Translations under genes and position numbers: made by a program
Shown here: piece by piece, positions 21,277 to 30,374 of the stretch
How positions within the stretch are numbered: the stretch's first letter is position 1
Layout of the letters: every line of letters starts with the position of its first letter
NCBI RefSeq assembly: GCF_035317345.1
Contig: NZ_JAYKTU010000009.1
Length of the DNA stretch: 64,000 nucleotides
DNA from: Cellvibrio fontiphilus
Lineage (GTDB): Bacteria > Pseudomonadota > Gammaproteobacteria > Pseudomonadales > Cellvibrionaceae
Strand: one strand, 5' to 3'
The notes under the pieces: model-generated
The model's input: the letters and a program-made list of their open reading frames with translations, nothing else
What the model was told of the DNA's origin: nothing
The model's database searches: none

Positions 21277-22500
21277 GTGGCTAAAGAGAAGTTTGAACGT
21301 AACAAGCCCCACGTCAACGTGGGCACCATTGGTCACGTTGACCACGGTAAAACCACTCTGACTGCAGCGTTGACTCGCGTGTGTGCAGAAAGCTGGGGTG
21401 GTGCGTTTGTTGGTTATGATGGTATTGATAACGCTCCTGAAGAAAAGGCGCGCGGTATTACCATTAATACCTCTCACGTAGAGTATGACTCACCAACTCG
21501 CCACTATGCGCACGTTGACTGCCCAGGCCACGCCGACTATGTGAAGAACATGATCACCGGTGCTGCGCAGATGGATGGTGCGATTCTGGTGTGTGGCGCG
21601 ACCGACGGTCCTATGCCGCAAACTCGTGAGCACATCCTGTTGTCTCGCCAGGTAGGCGTTCCTTACATCGTAGTGTTCCTGAACAAGGCTGACTTGTTGG
21701 CGGAAGACTGCGGTGGTGTGGGTACCGAAGAGTACAACGAAATGCTGGAATTGGTAGAAATGGAGCTGCGTGAGCTGCTTTCTACTTATGACTTCCCGGG
21801 TGATGACACTCCAATTATTGCTGGTTCTGCGCTGATGGCGTTGAACGGCGAAGATGAAAACGGTTTGGGGACCTCTGCTGTACGTAAGCTGGTTGAGTCT
21901 CTGGATAGCTACATCCCTGAGCCGGTGCGTGCAATTGATCAGCCATTCCTGATGCCGGTAGAAGACGTATTCTCTATCTCTGGTCGCGGCACTGTAGTGA
22001 CTGGTCGTGTTGAGCGCGGTATCGTAAAAGTGGGCGAGGAAATCGCGATCGTAGGTCTGCGTGAAACCACCAAAACTACCTGTACTGGTGTTGAAATGTT
22101 CCGCAAGCTGCTCGATGAAGGTCGCGCCGGTGAGAACGTTGGTGTTCTGCTTCGTGGTACCAAGCGTGACGACGTTGAGCGTGGTCAAGTATTGTGTAAG
22201 CCAGGTTCAGTGACTCCACACACCAAGTTTGAATCTGAAGTGTACGTTTTGTCCAAAGAAGAAGGTGGTCGCCACACTCCATTCTTCAAGGGCTACCGTC
22301 CACAGTTCTACTTCCGCACTACTGATGTAACTGGTGCAGTGGAGTTGCCTGAAGGCGTGGAAATGGTAATGCCAGGCGACAACATCAAAATGGTTGTTAC
22401 CTTGATTCACCCAATTGCGATGGAAGACGGTTTGCGTTTTGCTATTCGTGAAGGTGGTCGTACTGTTGGTGCTGGTGTTGTTGCTAAAATCATTCAGTAA
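21277..22500 (+). CDS. tufB: elongation factor Tu (copy 2)
   Basis: Second tuf gene, last in the str operon. The start is GTG (21277) with GAGGAA upstream. The 407-aa protein is identical to copy 1, and the DNA is the same from codon 5 (21289) through the stop; only the first four codons and the flanks differ. Such identity between two distant copies is the known outcome of tuf gene conversion. A strong bidirectional hairpin follows. Confidence 0.98.
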   Translation: MAKEKFERNKPHVNVGTIGHVDHGKTTLTAALTRVCAESWGGAFVGYDGIDNAPEEKARGITINTSHVEYDSPTRHYAHVDCPGHADYVKNMITGAAQMDGAILVCGATDGPMPQTREHILLSRQVGVPYIVVFLNKADLLAEDCGGVGTEEYNEMLELVEMELRELLSTYDFPGDDTPIIAGSALMALNGEDENGLGTSAVRKLVESLDSYIPEPVRAIDQPFLMPVEDVFSISGRGTVVTGRVERGIVKVGEEIAIVGLRETTKTTCTGVEMFRKLLDEGRAGENVGVLLRGTKRDDVERGQVLCKPGSVTPHTKFESEVYVLSKEEGGRHTPFFKGYRPQFYFRTTDVTGAVELPEGVEMVMPGDNIKMVVTLIHPIAMEDGLRFAIREGGRTVGAGVVAKIIQ

Positions 22501-22512
22501 TTGAAGATTAAT

Positions 22513-22541
22513 AAAAAGCGGGCCTTTGCGGCCCGCTTTTT
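22513..22541 (+). terminator. str operon terminator
   Basis: aaaaagcgggcc (22513-22524) and ggcccgcttttt (22530-22541) form a perfect 12-bp stem ending in T5. Confidence 0.93.
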
Positions 22542-22602
22542 ATTTTGGTGGCTGGCTTTTCTGGTTGGTTGATCAATAAACAATGCTTTTATTGTTTATT
22601 TG

Positions 22603-22631
22603 TTGACAGGTCATAAAACCGCCCTTAGAAT
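22603..22631 (+). promoter_or_regulatory. sigma-70 promoter of the S10 operon
   Basis: Perfect TTGACA (22603-22608), a 17-base spacer and TAGAAT (22626-22631). The transcript leader to rpsJ would be only about 70 bases, too short for the long L4-responsive leader known from E. coli. Confidence 0.85.
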
Positions 22632-22709
22632 TGCGCCTCCTTTTGCCGGGGTACTTTTGCTCTTGCGCATTGGAAGTTCTTTAAAACAAACAATTGGAGT
22701 TTGGTTCAC

Positions 22710-23021
22710 ATGCAGAATCAACGCATTAGAATTCGCCTGAAGGCTTTTGATCACAAGCTTATTGACGCCTCGACACAGGAGATCGTTGAAACAGCAAAGC
22801 GTACAGGTGCTCAAGTGCGCGGTCCGATTCCGCTGCCGACTCGTAAAGAGCGCTTCACTGTATTGATTTCCCCGCACGTCAATAAGGATGCGCGTGATCA
22901 ATACGAGATCCGTACACATAAGCGTTTGCTGGATATTGTTGAGCCTACTGAAAAAACTGTTGATGCACTTATGAAGCTGGATCTGGCTGCAGGTGTTGAG
23001 GTTCAAATTAGTCTCGGCTAG
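22710..23021 (+). CDS. rpsJ: 30S ribosomal protein S10
   Basis: Head protein of the 30S subunit and NusE partner of NusB in antitermination. ATG at 22710 gives MQNQRIRIRLKAFDHKLID and 103 aa, the same length as in E. coli; a TTG at 22701 adds three residues. It is the first gene of the S10 operon. Confidence 0.98.
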   Translation: MQNQRIRIRLKAFDHKLIDASTQEIVETAKRTGAQVRGPIPLPTRKERFTVLISPHVNKDARDQYEIRTHKRLLDIVEPTEKTVDALMKLDLAAGVEVQISLG

Positions 23022-23124
23022 GTGAATGTTTAAGGTTCGGGCGCATTGTGTGTCCGAACTGTGTAACGCTCTGAAATGGGCGGCCATAGCGGGTAAAAGC
23101 CCCGTACACTAAGAGGTTAGTAAA

Positions 23125-23769
23125 ATGACGATTGGTATTGTCGGCCGCAAAAGCGGTATGACTCGTGTATTTACCGATGATGGTATTTCCATTCCTGTTT
23201 CTGTGATTGAGGTTGAACCTAACCGCATCACTCAGGTTAAAAGCGTGGATACTGATGGCTATTCTGCTGTGCAGGTTACCATTGGTGCTCGTCGCGCTTC
23301 CCGTGTTACCAAGTCCGAAGCCGGTCACTTCGCCAAAGCTAATGTTGAGGCGGGTCGTGGTGTGTGGGAATTGCGTAACGAAGCTCAAGAAGCTTTCGAA
23401 GTCGGTACAACAATCACTGTAGATGTTTTCTCTGCAGGTCAAATGATTGATGTTACTGGCACATCTAAAGGTAAAGGTTTTGCTGGCGGCATCAAGCGCT
23501 GGAATTTCGGAATGCAAGATGCGACTCACGGCAACTCACGTTCGCACCGCGTACTGGGTTCTATCGGTCAGTGTCAGTCTCCAGGTCGCGTATTTAAAGG
23601 CAAAAAAATGGCTGGTCACTTAGGTGCTGAGCGTGTAACAGTTCAGAATCTTGAGATCGTTCGTGTCGATGCGGAGCGCAATCTGCTTCTTGTTAAGGGT
23701 GCTATTCCTGGTGCTCCAGGTGGCGACGTTATTGTGCGTCCAGCTGTTAAAGCGCGCACGAACGCTTAA
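23125..23769 (+). CDS. rplC: 50S ribosomal protein L3
   Basis: Early-assembly protein reaching into the peptidyl-transferase centre. The start MTIGIVGRKSGMTRVFTDDG and the loop GSIGQCQSPGRVFKGKKMAG, which carries the glutamine methylated by PrmB in E. coli, are present. 214 aa. AGAGG precedes ATG. Confidence 0.98.
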   Translation: MTIGIVGRKSGMTRVFTDDGISIPVSVIEVEPNRITQVKSVDTDGYSAVQVTIGARRASRVTKSEAGHFAKANVEAGRGVWELRNEAQEAFEVGTTITVDVFSAGQMIDVTGTSKGKGFAGGIKRWNFGMQDATHGNSRSHRVLGSIGQCQSPGRVFKGKKMAGHLGAERVTVQNLEIVRVDAERNLLLVKGAIPGAPGGDVIVRPAVKARTNA

Positions 23770-23789
23770 GTATCCGAGGGGAATCGACC

Positions 23790-24404
23790 ATGGAATTAAA
23801 TATTGTTAGTCCCGGTGGTGCCCAGGGTACAGTTTCTGTATCTGAAGTTGCCTTCGGTAGAGAGTTTAATCAGGATCTGGTTCATCAAGCCGTTGTAGCT
23901 TACATGGCTGGTGCGCGTCAGGGCACTAAAGCGCAAAAAACTCGCGCTGAAGTATCTGGCGGCGGTAAAAAGCCATGGCGTCAAAAAGGTACTGGTCGTG
24001 CTCGTGCTGGTACTATTCGCAGTCCAATCTGGCGTGGCGGCGGTGCTACTTTTGCCGCTAAACCACGTAATTTTGAGCAAAAGCTCAACAAGAAGATGTA
24101 CCGTGCTGCCCTGCAGTGCATTCTGTCCGAGTTGAATCGTCAGAATCGTTTGATTGTTGTTGAAAGCTTTGATGTTGATGCACCGAAAACTAAAGCACTT
24201 GTGCAAAAGTTGGCTCAATTTGATCTGACCGATGCACTAATCGTTACCGAAGAAATGAGCGAAAATCTGTTCCTTGCATCACGCAACTTATACAAAGTTG
24301 GTGTGATCGATGTTCAAGGTGTGGATCCGGTAAGTTTGATTGGTTTCGACAAAGTAGTTGTAACTGTGCCTGCTCTGAAAAAATTTGAGGAGATCCTGGG
24401 ATGA
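23790..24404 (+). CDS. rplD: 50S ribosomal protein L4
   Basis: Lines the exit tunnel. The extended loop GGGKKPWRQKGTGRARAGTI is intact. 204 aa. The stop overlaps rplW by four bases (ATGA), implying coupling. In E. coli L4 regulates this operon, but the short leader here makes that mode doubtful. Confidence 0.98.
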   Translation: MELNIVSPGGAQGTVSVSEVAFGREFNQDLVHQAVVAYMAGARQGTKAQKTRAEVSGGGKKPWRQKGTGRARAGTIRSPIWRGGGATFAAKPRNFEQKLNKKMYRAALQCILSELNRQNRLIVVESFDVDAPKTKALVQKLAQFDLTDALIVTEEMSENLFLASRNLYKVGVIDVQGVDPVSLIGFDKVVVTVPALKKFEEILG

Positions 24405-24697
24405 ACCAAGAACGCATTTATAAAGTGTTGCTAGGTCCTGTGGTTTCTGAGAAATCAGCTGCAGCTGGTGAGACTGGTAATCAAGTTGTTTTCAAAGTAT
24501 TGGCAGATGCCAATAAAGTGGAAATTAAAGCCGCTGTTCAAGCGCTGTTCAACGCTAAAGTTGAGTCAGTTCGCGTACTGAACGTTAAAGGCAAAACCAA
24601 GCGTACACGTTATGGAATCGGCAAGAGAAGCGATTGGAAAAAAGCGTATGTACGTCTTGAGCAAGGTCAAGAAATCGACTTTGCGGTAGCTGAGTAA
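24401..24697 (+). CDS. rplW: 50S ribosomal protein L23
   Basis: Tunnel-exit protein that docks trigger factor and SRP. The family start MNQERIYKVLLGPVVSEKSA and the rRNA-binding loop VKGKTKRTRYGIGKRSDWKKAYV are visible. 98 aa. It overlaps rplD by four bases. Confidence 0.98.
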   Translation: MNQERIYKVLLGPVVSEKSAAAGETGNQVVFKVLADANKVEIKAAVQALFNAKVESVRVLNVKGKTKRTRYGIGKRSDWKKAYVRLEQGQEIDFAVAE

Positions 24698-24710
24698 GGG
24701 GATTGTTGCA

Positions 24711-25538
24711 ATGCCAATTGTAAAATGTAAACCAACCTCTCCAGGTCGCCGCTTTGTAGTAAAAGTTGTCAATCCGGATTTGTACAAAGGTGACCCCTTT
24801 GCGCCATTGTTGGACAAAAAGTCCAAATCAGGTGGTCGTAACAATACCGGTCGCATTACTACTCGCCATGTTGGTGGCGGCCATAAACAACATTACCGTG
24901 TAGTTGATTTCCGTCGCAACAAAGACGGCATCCCTGCAACTGTTGAGCGTATTGAGTACGATCCCAACCGTACTGCTTACATTGCTCTTGTATGTTATGC
25001 AGATGGTGAGCGTCGCTACATTATTGCGCCCAAAGGTTTGAGCGCTGGTGACAAAATTGAGTCGGGCAATGCTGCAGCTATTAAAGTGGGTAATGCTCTT
25101 CCAATCCGTAACATCCCGTTGGGTAGTGTAATTCACTGCGTTGAACTAAAGCCTGGTAAAGGTGCTCAAGTCGCTCGCTCTGCTGGTGCTTCTGCCCAGT
25201 TGGTGGCGCGTGACGGTGCATATGCCACTTTACGTTTGCGTAGCGGTGAAATGCGTAAAGTGTTGAGCGATTGCCGCGCAACACTGGGCGAAGTCTCAAA
25301 CAGTGAACACAATTTGCGTTCATTGGGTAAGGCAGGCGCCAAACGCTGGCTCGGCATTCGTCCTACTGTTCGCGGTGTTGCGATGAACCCTGTGGATCAC
25401 CCAATGGGTGGTGGTGAGGGTCGTACCTCTGGTGGTCGTCATCCTGTTTCACCATGGGGCGTTCCAACTAAGGGTTACAAAACGCGCAGCAATAAGCGCA
25501 CCGATAACATGATTGTTCGTCGTCGCGATAAGAAATAA
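24711..25538 (+). CDS. rplB: 50S ribosomal protein L2
   Basis: Bridges the subunits and is needed for peptidyl-transferase assembly. The central TGRITTRHVGGGHKQHYR and the C-terminal loop NPVDHPMGGGEGRTSGGRHP (with the critical histidine) are complete. 275 aa, close to the usual 273-276. Confidence 0.98.
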   Translation: MPIVKCKPTSPGRRFVVKVVNPDLYKGDPFAPLLDKKSKSGGRNNTGRITTRHVGGGHKQHYRVVDFRRNKDGIPATVERIEYDPNRTAYIALVCYADGERRYIIAPKGLSAGDKIESGNAAAIKVGNALPIRNIPLGSVIHCVELKPGKGAQVARSAGASAQLVARDGAYATLRLRSGEMRKVLSDCRATLGEVSNSEHNLRSLGKAGAKRWLGIRPTVRGVAMNPVDHPMGGGEGRTSGGRHPVSPWGVPTKGYKTRSNKRTDNMIVRRRDKK

Positions 25539-25572
25539 GCGCCGACTTAACAGCTGAATAGAGGAAGAGACA

Positions 25573-25851
25573 GTGCCACGTTCACTGAAAAAAGGTCCTT
25601 TTATCGACCTTCACCTGATTAAGAAGGTCGAAGCTGCGATCGCGAGTAATGATCGTCGTCCAATTAAGACTTGGTCGCGCCGTTCCATGATTATGCCGGA
25701 AATGGTGGGTTTGACTTTGGCTGTGCACAATGGGCGTCAGCATGTTCCGGTCCTGGTTAACGAAGAAATGGTTGGCCATAAGCTTGGCGAATTTGCAGCA
25801 ACCCGCACTTATCGTGGCCATGCCGCTGATAAGAAAGCGAAAAAACGCTAA
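25573..25851 (+). CDS. rpsS: 30S ribosomal protein S19
   Basis: Head protein contacting S13 and A-site tRNA. The start is GTG at 25573 with GAGGAAGAG upstream, giving (M)PRSLKKGPFIDLHLIKKVE and 92 aa, the family length. The end reads YRGHAADKKAKKR. Confidence 0.98.
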   Translation: MPRSLKKGPFIDLHLIKKVEAAIASNDRRPIKTWSRRSMIMPEMVGLTLAVHNGRQHVPVLVNEEMVGHKLGEFAATRTYRGHAADKKAKKR

Positions 25852-25863
25852 TCGAGGTATACG

Positions 25864-26196
25864 ATGGAAGTAGCAGCAAAATTAAGCGGTGCTCGTCTGT
25901 CGGCGCAAAAAGCGCGTTTGGTTGCCGATCAAATTCGCGGTAAAGGCGTTGAAGACGCGCTTGATATCCTTGCATTCAGTACCAAAAAAGGTGCAGCGAT
26001 CATCAAGAAAGTGCTCGAGTCTGCAATTGCAAATGCCGAGCACAACGAAGGCGCTGATGTTGACGAGTTGAAAGTAAAAACGATTTTTGTAGACGAAGGT
26101 GTAAGCCTCAAGCGCATTAAGCCGCGTGCGAAGGGTCGTGCTGACCGTATTACAAAGCGTACTTGTCATATCACCGTTAAAGTAGCCGATAAGTAA
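25864..26196 (+). CDS. rplV: 50S ribosomal protein L22
   Basis: Globular domain with a long beta hairpin in the exit tunnel. 110 aa. The hairpin sequence SLKRIKPRAKGRADRITKRT, where macrolide-resistance changes occur in other species, is unaltered. It starts 12 bases after rpsS. Confidence 0.98.
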   Translation: MEVAAKLSGARLSAQKARLVADQIRGKGVEDALDILAFSTKKGAAIIKKVLESAIANAEHNEGADVDELKVKTIFVDEGVSLKRIKPRAKGRADRITKRTCHITVKVADK

Positions 26197-26207
26197 GAGA
26201 GCGCGTT

Positions 26208-26888
26208 ATGGGTCAGAAAGTACATCCAAACGGTATTCGTCTGGGGATCATCAAAAAGCATACTTCTGTTTGGTATGCCGATGGCACCGATTACGCAGAC
26301 AAACTTAACATCGACTTGAAAGTGCGCGCGTACATTCAAGATAAACTCGCTAGTGCGTCAGTTAGCCGCGTTGATATCGAACGCCCCGCTAATACTGCGC
26401 GCATTACCATTCACACCGCCCGTCCAGGTATTGTGATCGGTAAAAAAGGTGAAGATGTTGATAAGTTGCGCGCTGAAGTAAGCAAGCAAATGGGCGTGCC
26501 TGTTCATATTAATATTGAAGAGATTCGCAAGCCCGATTTGGATGCAGCTTTAGTGGCACAAAGCGTGGCTCAGCAACTTGAGCGCCGTGTAATGTTCCGC
26601 CGTGCCATGAAGCGCGCGGTGCAAAACGCAATGCGTCAAGGTGCTGAAGGTATCAAAATCCAAGTGGGTGGCCGCTTGGGTGGTGCCGAAATCGCTCGTA
26701 GTGAGTGGTATCGCGAAGGTCGTGTGCCTCTGCATACTTTGCGTGCAGACATCGACTATGCAACAGCAGAAGCGAGCACTACCTACGGTATCATTGGTGT
26801 GAAAGTGTGGATTTTCAAAGGCGAAGTTATCGGTGATGTTGCTGAAACCGAAGCTGCGTCCAAGAAAAAAGCCGCTAAGTCCAAGTAA
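26208..26888 (+). CDS. rpsC: 30S ribosomal protein S3
   Basis: mRNA-entry protein with helicase role. MGQKVHPNGIRLGIIKKHTS is the family start. A KH domain carries GIVIGKKGEDVDKLR (about 76-90). 226 aa with a basic C-terminal tail AASKKKAAKSK. Confidence 0.98.
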   Translation: MGQKVHPNGIRLGIIKKHTSVWYADGTDYADKLNIDLKVRAYIQDKLASASVSRVDIERPANTARITIHTARPGIVIGKKGEDVDKLRAEVSKQMGVPVHINIEEIRKPDLDAALVAQSVAQQLERRVMFRRAMKRAVQNAMRQGAEGIKIQVGGRLGGAEIARSEWYREGRVPLHTLRADIDYATAEASTTYGIIGVKVWIFKGEVIGDVAETEAASKKKAAKSK

Positions 26889-26900
26889 GGGGTACGCATC

Positions 26901-27314
26901 ATGTTACAACCTAAGCGTACAAAGTTTCGCAAGCAAATGAAAGGCCGCAATCGCGGTCTAGCCCAGCGTGGCTCCAAAGTTAGCTTTGGTGATTTTGGCT
27001 TGAAAGCAACTGGTCGCGGTCGCATTACTGCGCGTCAAATTGAAGCAGCACGTCGTGCGATGACTCGTCACGTTAAGCGTGGCGGTAAAATCTGGATCCG
27101 TGTATTCCCTGATAAGCCGATTACAGCTAAACCACTTGAAGTTCGTATGGGTAGCGGTAAAGGTGGCGTGGAATACTGGGTAGCGCAAATTCGCCCAGGC
27201 AAGGTTCTCTATGAGATGGATGGTGTTAGTGAGCAATTAGCTCGTGAAGCCTTCGCACTTGCTGCAGCCAAATTGCCAATTACAACAACATTTGTTAAAC
27301 GATCGGTGATGTGA
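26901..27314 (+). CDS. rplP: 50S ribosomal protein L16
   Basis: Organises the A-site tRNA elbow near the peptidyl-transferase centre. MLQPKRTKFRKQMKGRNRGL start, 137 aa. The arginine in the RMGSGKG segment, hydroxylated by YcfD in E. coli, is present. The stop overlaps rpmC (ATGA). Confidence 0.98.
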   Translation: MLQPKRTKFRKQMKGRNRGLAQRGSKVSFGDFGLKATGRGRITARQIEAARRAMTRHVKRGGKIWIRVFPDKPITAKPLEVRMGSGKGGVEYWVAQIRPGKVLYEMDGVSEQLAREAFALAAAKLPITTTFVKRSVM

Positions 27315-27505
27315 TGAAAGCTTCAGAACTCCGCGAAAAATCCGTCGAAGAGCTGAATGGCGTCTTGTTGGAACAATTAAAAGAACAGTTTAAGTTGCGT
27401 ATGCAGGCTTCTACTGGCCAATTGAACCAGTCGCACTTGTTATCTCAGGTTCGTAAAGACATCGCACGCATCAAGACGACGCTTAGTCAAAAGGCAGGTA
27501 AGTAA
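27314..27505 (+). CDS. rpmC: 50S ribosomal protein L29
   Basis: Small two-helix protein beside L23 at the tunnel exit. ATG at 27314 (MKASELREKSVEELNGVLL) overlaps the rplP stop; a GTG codon at 27311 is an alternative one codon earlier. 63 aa, as in E. coli. Confidence 0.97.
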   Translation: MKASELREKSVEELNGVLLEQLKEQFKLRMQASTGQLNQSHLLSQVRKDIARIKTTLSQKAGK

Positions 27506-27507
27506 CG

Positions 27508-27774
27508 ATGACTCAAGAAACTAAAGTGGCTCGTACACTGACTGGCAAAGTTGTCAGCGATAAGATGGATAAAACCATCACCGTGTTGATTGAGCGTCGT
27601 GTAAAGCACGAGCTTTATGGCAAATACACCACTAAATCATCCAAGCTTCACGCTCACGATGAAAAGAATGAGTGCAAGATGGGTGACATAGTGACTGTAT
27701 CTGAGTCCCGTCCCCTGTCGAAAACCAAGACCTGGTCTTTAGTGAAAATTGAAGAGCGCGCATCAGAAGTATAA
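27508..27774 (+). CDS. rpsQ: 30S ribosomal protein S17
   Basis: Primary 16S-binding OB-fold protein. Contains GKVVSDKMDKTITVLIERRV and the YTTKSSKLHAHDEKNECKMGD segment. 88 aa. It is the last gene of the S10 operon and is followed by 39 bases before rplN. Confidence 0.98.
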   Translation: MTQETKVARTLTGKVVSDKMDKTITVLIERRVKHELYGKYTTKSSKLHAHDEKNECKMGDIVTVSESRPLSKTKTWSLVKIEERASEV

Positions 27775-27813
27775 AACTTCCGCGCTTTTGTAAGTCAGTT
27801 TTGGAGACGGACG

Positions 27814-28182
27814 ATGATTCAAACAGAAAGCTACTTAGATGTTGCTGACAATAGCGGTGCTCGCCGTGTCATGTGCATCAAGGTTCTTGGCGGCTCTCAC
27901 CGTCGCTACGCGGCAGTTGGTGACATCATCAAAGTGACCGTTAAGGAAGCAATTCCTCGCGGCAAGGTGAAGAAAGGCCAAGTAATGAAGGCAGTTGTTG
28001 TACGCACCAAAAAAGGCGTGCGTCGTCAAGACGGTTCATTAATCAAGTTTGACGATAATGCTGCCGTACTGCTGAATAACCAAGATGCTCCGATTGGTAC
28101 CCGTATTTTCGGACCTGTGACTCGTGAGTTGCGTGGCGAGAAATTTATGAAAATCATTTCTTTGGCTCCAGAAGTGCTCTAA
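27814..28182 (+). CDS. rplN: 50S ribosomal protein L14
   Basis: Contacts 16S rRNA in an intersubunit bridge and is the binding site of RsfS. MIQTESYLDVADNSGARRVM start. 122 aa. First gene of the spc segment; no separate promoter or terminator is evident before it. Confidence 0.98.
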   Translation: MIQTESYLDVADNSGARRVMCIKVLGGSHRRYAAVGDIIKVTVKEAIPRGKVKKGQVMKAVVVRTKKGVRRQDGSLIKFDDNAAVLLNNQDAPIGTRIFGPVTRELRGEKFMKIISLAPEVL

Positions 28183-28216
28183 GCGCTTCGAGTCAAAGAG
28201 TCGAGGGCAGAAATAA

Positions 28217-28534
28217 ATGCGTAAAATTAAACGTGATGACGAAGTGATTGTTATCGCCGGACGTGACAAGGGCAAGCGCGGTAAAGTGGTTCGCGTATTG
28301 GCCGAGGATCGTTTGATAGTAAGCGGCATTAACATGATCAAGAAGCACCAAAAGCCTAATCCCCAGTTGGGAGTGGCCGGTGGGATCGTTGAAAAAGAAG
28401 CTGCGATTCACGCTTCGAATGTTGCTATCTATAATCCGGCAACAAAAAAAGCTGACCGCGTAGGTTTCAAAATGCTTGAAAATGGCGACAAAGTTCGTGT
28501 TTTCAAATCCAATGGCGAAACCCTAGGGGCGTAA
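28217..28534 (+). CDS. rplX: 50S ribosomal protein L24
   Basis: KOW-domain assembly initiator protein (KIKRDDEVIVIAGRDKGKRG). 105 aa, normal. It ends seven bases before rplE. Confidence 0.98.
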   Translation: MRKIKRDDEVIVIAGRDKGKRGKVVRVLAEDRLIVSGINMIKKHQKPNPQLGVAGGIVEKEAAIHASNVAIYNPATKKADRVGFKMLENGDKVRVFKSNGETLGA

Positions 28535-28540
28535 TGAAAC

Positions 28541-29080
28541 ATGGCTAGGCTAAAAGAACTTTACGTTAAAGAACTCGCCCCTAAACTCAAAGAAGAGTTA
28601 GGTTTGGCGAATGTTATGGAAGTGCCACGCATTACCAAGATTACTCTTAACATGGGTGTTGGTGAGGCTACTGGTGACAAGAAGATCCTGGATAACGCCG
28701 TTAACGATCTGGTAAAAATTGCTGGTCAGAAAGTGGTTGTAACTAATTCGCGTAAATCCATCGCAGGTTTTAAAATTCGTGATGGCTGGCCAATTGGTTG
28801 CAAAGTAACTCTGCGCTCAGATCGTATGTATGAGTTCCTTGATCGTCTTATCACTATTGCTATTCCTCGTATTCGCGATTTTCGCGGTATTAGTCCCAAG
28901 CAATTTGATGGTCGCGGTAACTTCTCAATGGGTGTGACCGAGCAAATTATTTTCCCGGAGATTGATTACGATAAAGTAGATCGTCTACGTGGTCTTGATA
29001 TTTGTATCACCACTACCGCTCGTACCGATGACGAAGGTCGTGCATTGTTGAAGGCATTTAACTTCCCTTTCAAAGGTTAA
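28541..29080 (+). CDS. rplE: 50S ribosomal protein L5
   Basis: Central-protuberance protein that binds 5S rRNA and P-site tRNA. Motifs MEVPRITKITLNMGVGEA and RGISPKQFDGRGNFSMG are present. 179 aa, identical in length to E. coli. Confidence 0.98.
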   Translation: MARLKELYVKELAPKLKEELGLANVMEVPRITKITLNMGVGEATGDKKILDNAVNDLVKIAGQKVVVTNSRKSIAGFKIRDGWPIGCKVTLRSDRMYEFLDRLITIAIPRIRDFRGISPKQFDGRGNFSMGVTEQIIFPEIDYDKVDRLRGLDICITTTARTDDEGRALLKAFNFPFKG

Positions 29081-29089
29081 GGTGACGTC

Positions 29090-29395
29090 ATGGCTAAAAA
29101 ATCTATGATTGCACGCGAAGTTAAACGTGCAGAAACAGTAAAAAAATTTGCTGCCAAACGTGCAGAGTTGAAAGCAATCATCGTCAGCCCTTCATCTACT
29201 GAAGAGCAGGTATGGGAAGCGCAAATCAAACTGCAACAAATGCCACGTGATGCCAGCGCGTCACGTCAGCGTAATCGCTGCCGTGTAACTGGTCGTCCAC
29301 ACGGCGTTTACCGCAAATTCGGCCTGTGCCGTCACAAGTTGCGCGAAGCAGCCATGCGTGGTGATGTCCCCGGCTTGGTTAAGGCCAGCTGGTAA
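29090..29395 (+). CDS. rpsN: 30S ribosomal protein S14
   Basis: Late-assembly head protein. 101 aa, the long zinc-free (C-minus) type. The C-terminal RNRCRVTGRPHGVYRKFGLC segment has lost the CXXC pairs of the zinc form. Confidence 0.98.
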   Translation: MAKKSMIAREVKRAETVKKFAAKRAELKAIIVSPSSTEEQVWEAQIKLQQMPRDASASRQRNRCRVTGRPHGVYRKFGLCRHKLREAAMRGDVPGLVKASW

Positions 29396-29425
29396 GCCTC
29401 GGCTTAATTTTAGGAGCAGAATCTG

Positions 29426-29818
29426 ATGAGCATGCAAGATCCAATGGCAGATATGCTGACACGTATTCGCAATGCGCAAAATGTGGGCAAAGCATCTGTA
29501 ACCATGCCTTCTTCGAAGTTGAAAGTAAGCGTGGCAAAAGTACTCTCTGATGAGGGTTATGTTAATGGTTTTTCTGTAAGTGAAGGCGCCAAGCAAGAGC
29601 TTACAGTTGATCTGAAATATTTTGAAGGTAAGCCTGTTATCGTTGAGCTTGACCGAGTAAGCCGTCCTGGCCTACGTAATTATGCTGGAAAAGCTGCGCT
29701 ACCAACCGTTCGCGGTGGTTTGGGTATCGCAATTGTTTCTACCAGTAAAGGTGTAATGACTGATCGTGCTGCACGCGCCGCTGGCGTGGGTGGCGAAGTC
29801 CTCTGCACAGTATTCTAA
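29426..29818 (+). CDS. rpsH: 30S ribosomal protein S8
   Basis: Central-domain 16S binder and, in E. coli, the translational repressor of the spc operon. MSMQDPMADMLTRIRNAQNV start and STSKGVMTDRAARAAGVGGE C-terminus. 130 aa. Confidence 0.98.
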   Translation: MSMQDPMADMLTRIRNAQNVGKASVTMPSSKLKVSVAKVLSDEGYVNGFSVSEGAKQELTVDLKYFEGKPVIVELDRVSRPGLRNYAGKAALPTVRGGLGIAIVSTSKGVMTDRAARAAGVGGEVLCTVF

Positions 29819-29831
29819 TTGGGAAATCGTC

Positions 29832-30365
29832 ATGTCACGAGTTGCAAAAAGTCCGGTTGAAGTACCTGCTGCAGTGACTGTCACTCTTAACGGGCAGTCT
29901 CTGTCCGTTAAAGGCAGCAAAGGTACATTGGCGCTGCAAGTTCACGCAAGCGTAGAAGTTAAACACGAAAATAATGTGCTTACCTTTGCTCCGCGTGATG
30001 GCGCCAAGCAGTCTGATGCACTAGCAGGCACTACCCGTGCGCTAGTTAATAATATGGTTCACGGTGTTAGCCAGGGCTTCGAAAAGAAGTTGAATCTGGT
30101 CGGCGTCGGCTATCGTGTTAAAGCAGAAGGTAACACTGTAAACCTGTCTGTGGGTTTGTCTCATCCAGTTAATTACGTTCTTCCCGAAGGCGTATCGGTT
30201 GAAACCCCCAGTCAGACTGAGATAGTACTAAAAGGTACTGACAAGCAATTGCTTGGCCAGGTTGCCGCTGAAATCCGCGCCTATCGCGAGCCAGAACCCT
30301 ATAAAGGTAAAGGTATTCGCTATTCGGATGAGGTAGTACTGCGTAAAGAAGCTAAGAAGAAGTAG
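29832..30365 (+). CDS. rplF: 50S ribosomal protein L6
   Basis: Two-repeat protein near the sarcin-ricin loop. ATG at 29832 gives MSRVAKSPVEVPAAVTVTL and 177 aa. An upstream in-frame ATG at 29766 lies inside rpsH and is not used. The C-terminal EPYKGKGIRYSDEVV motif is present. Confidence 0.98.
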   Translation: MSRVAKSPVEVPAAVTVTLNGQSLSVKGSKGTLALQVHASVEVKHENNVLTFAPRDGAKQSDALAGTTRALVNNMVHGVSQGFEKKLNLVGVGYRVKAEGNTVNLSVGLSHPVNYVLPEGVSVETPSQTEIVLKGTDKQLLGQVAAEIRAYREPEPYKGKGIRYSDEVVLRKEAKKK

Positions 30366-30374
30366 GGCTAGGAT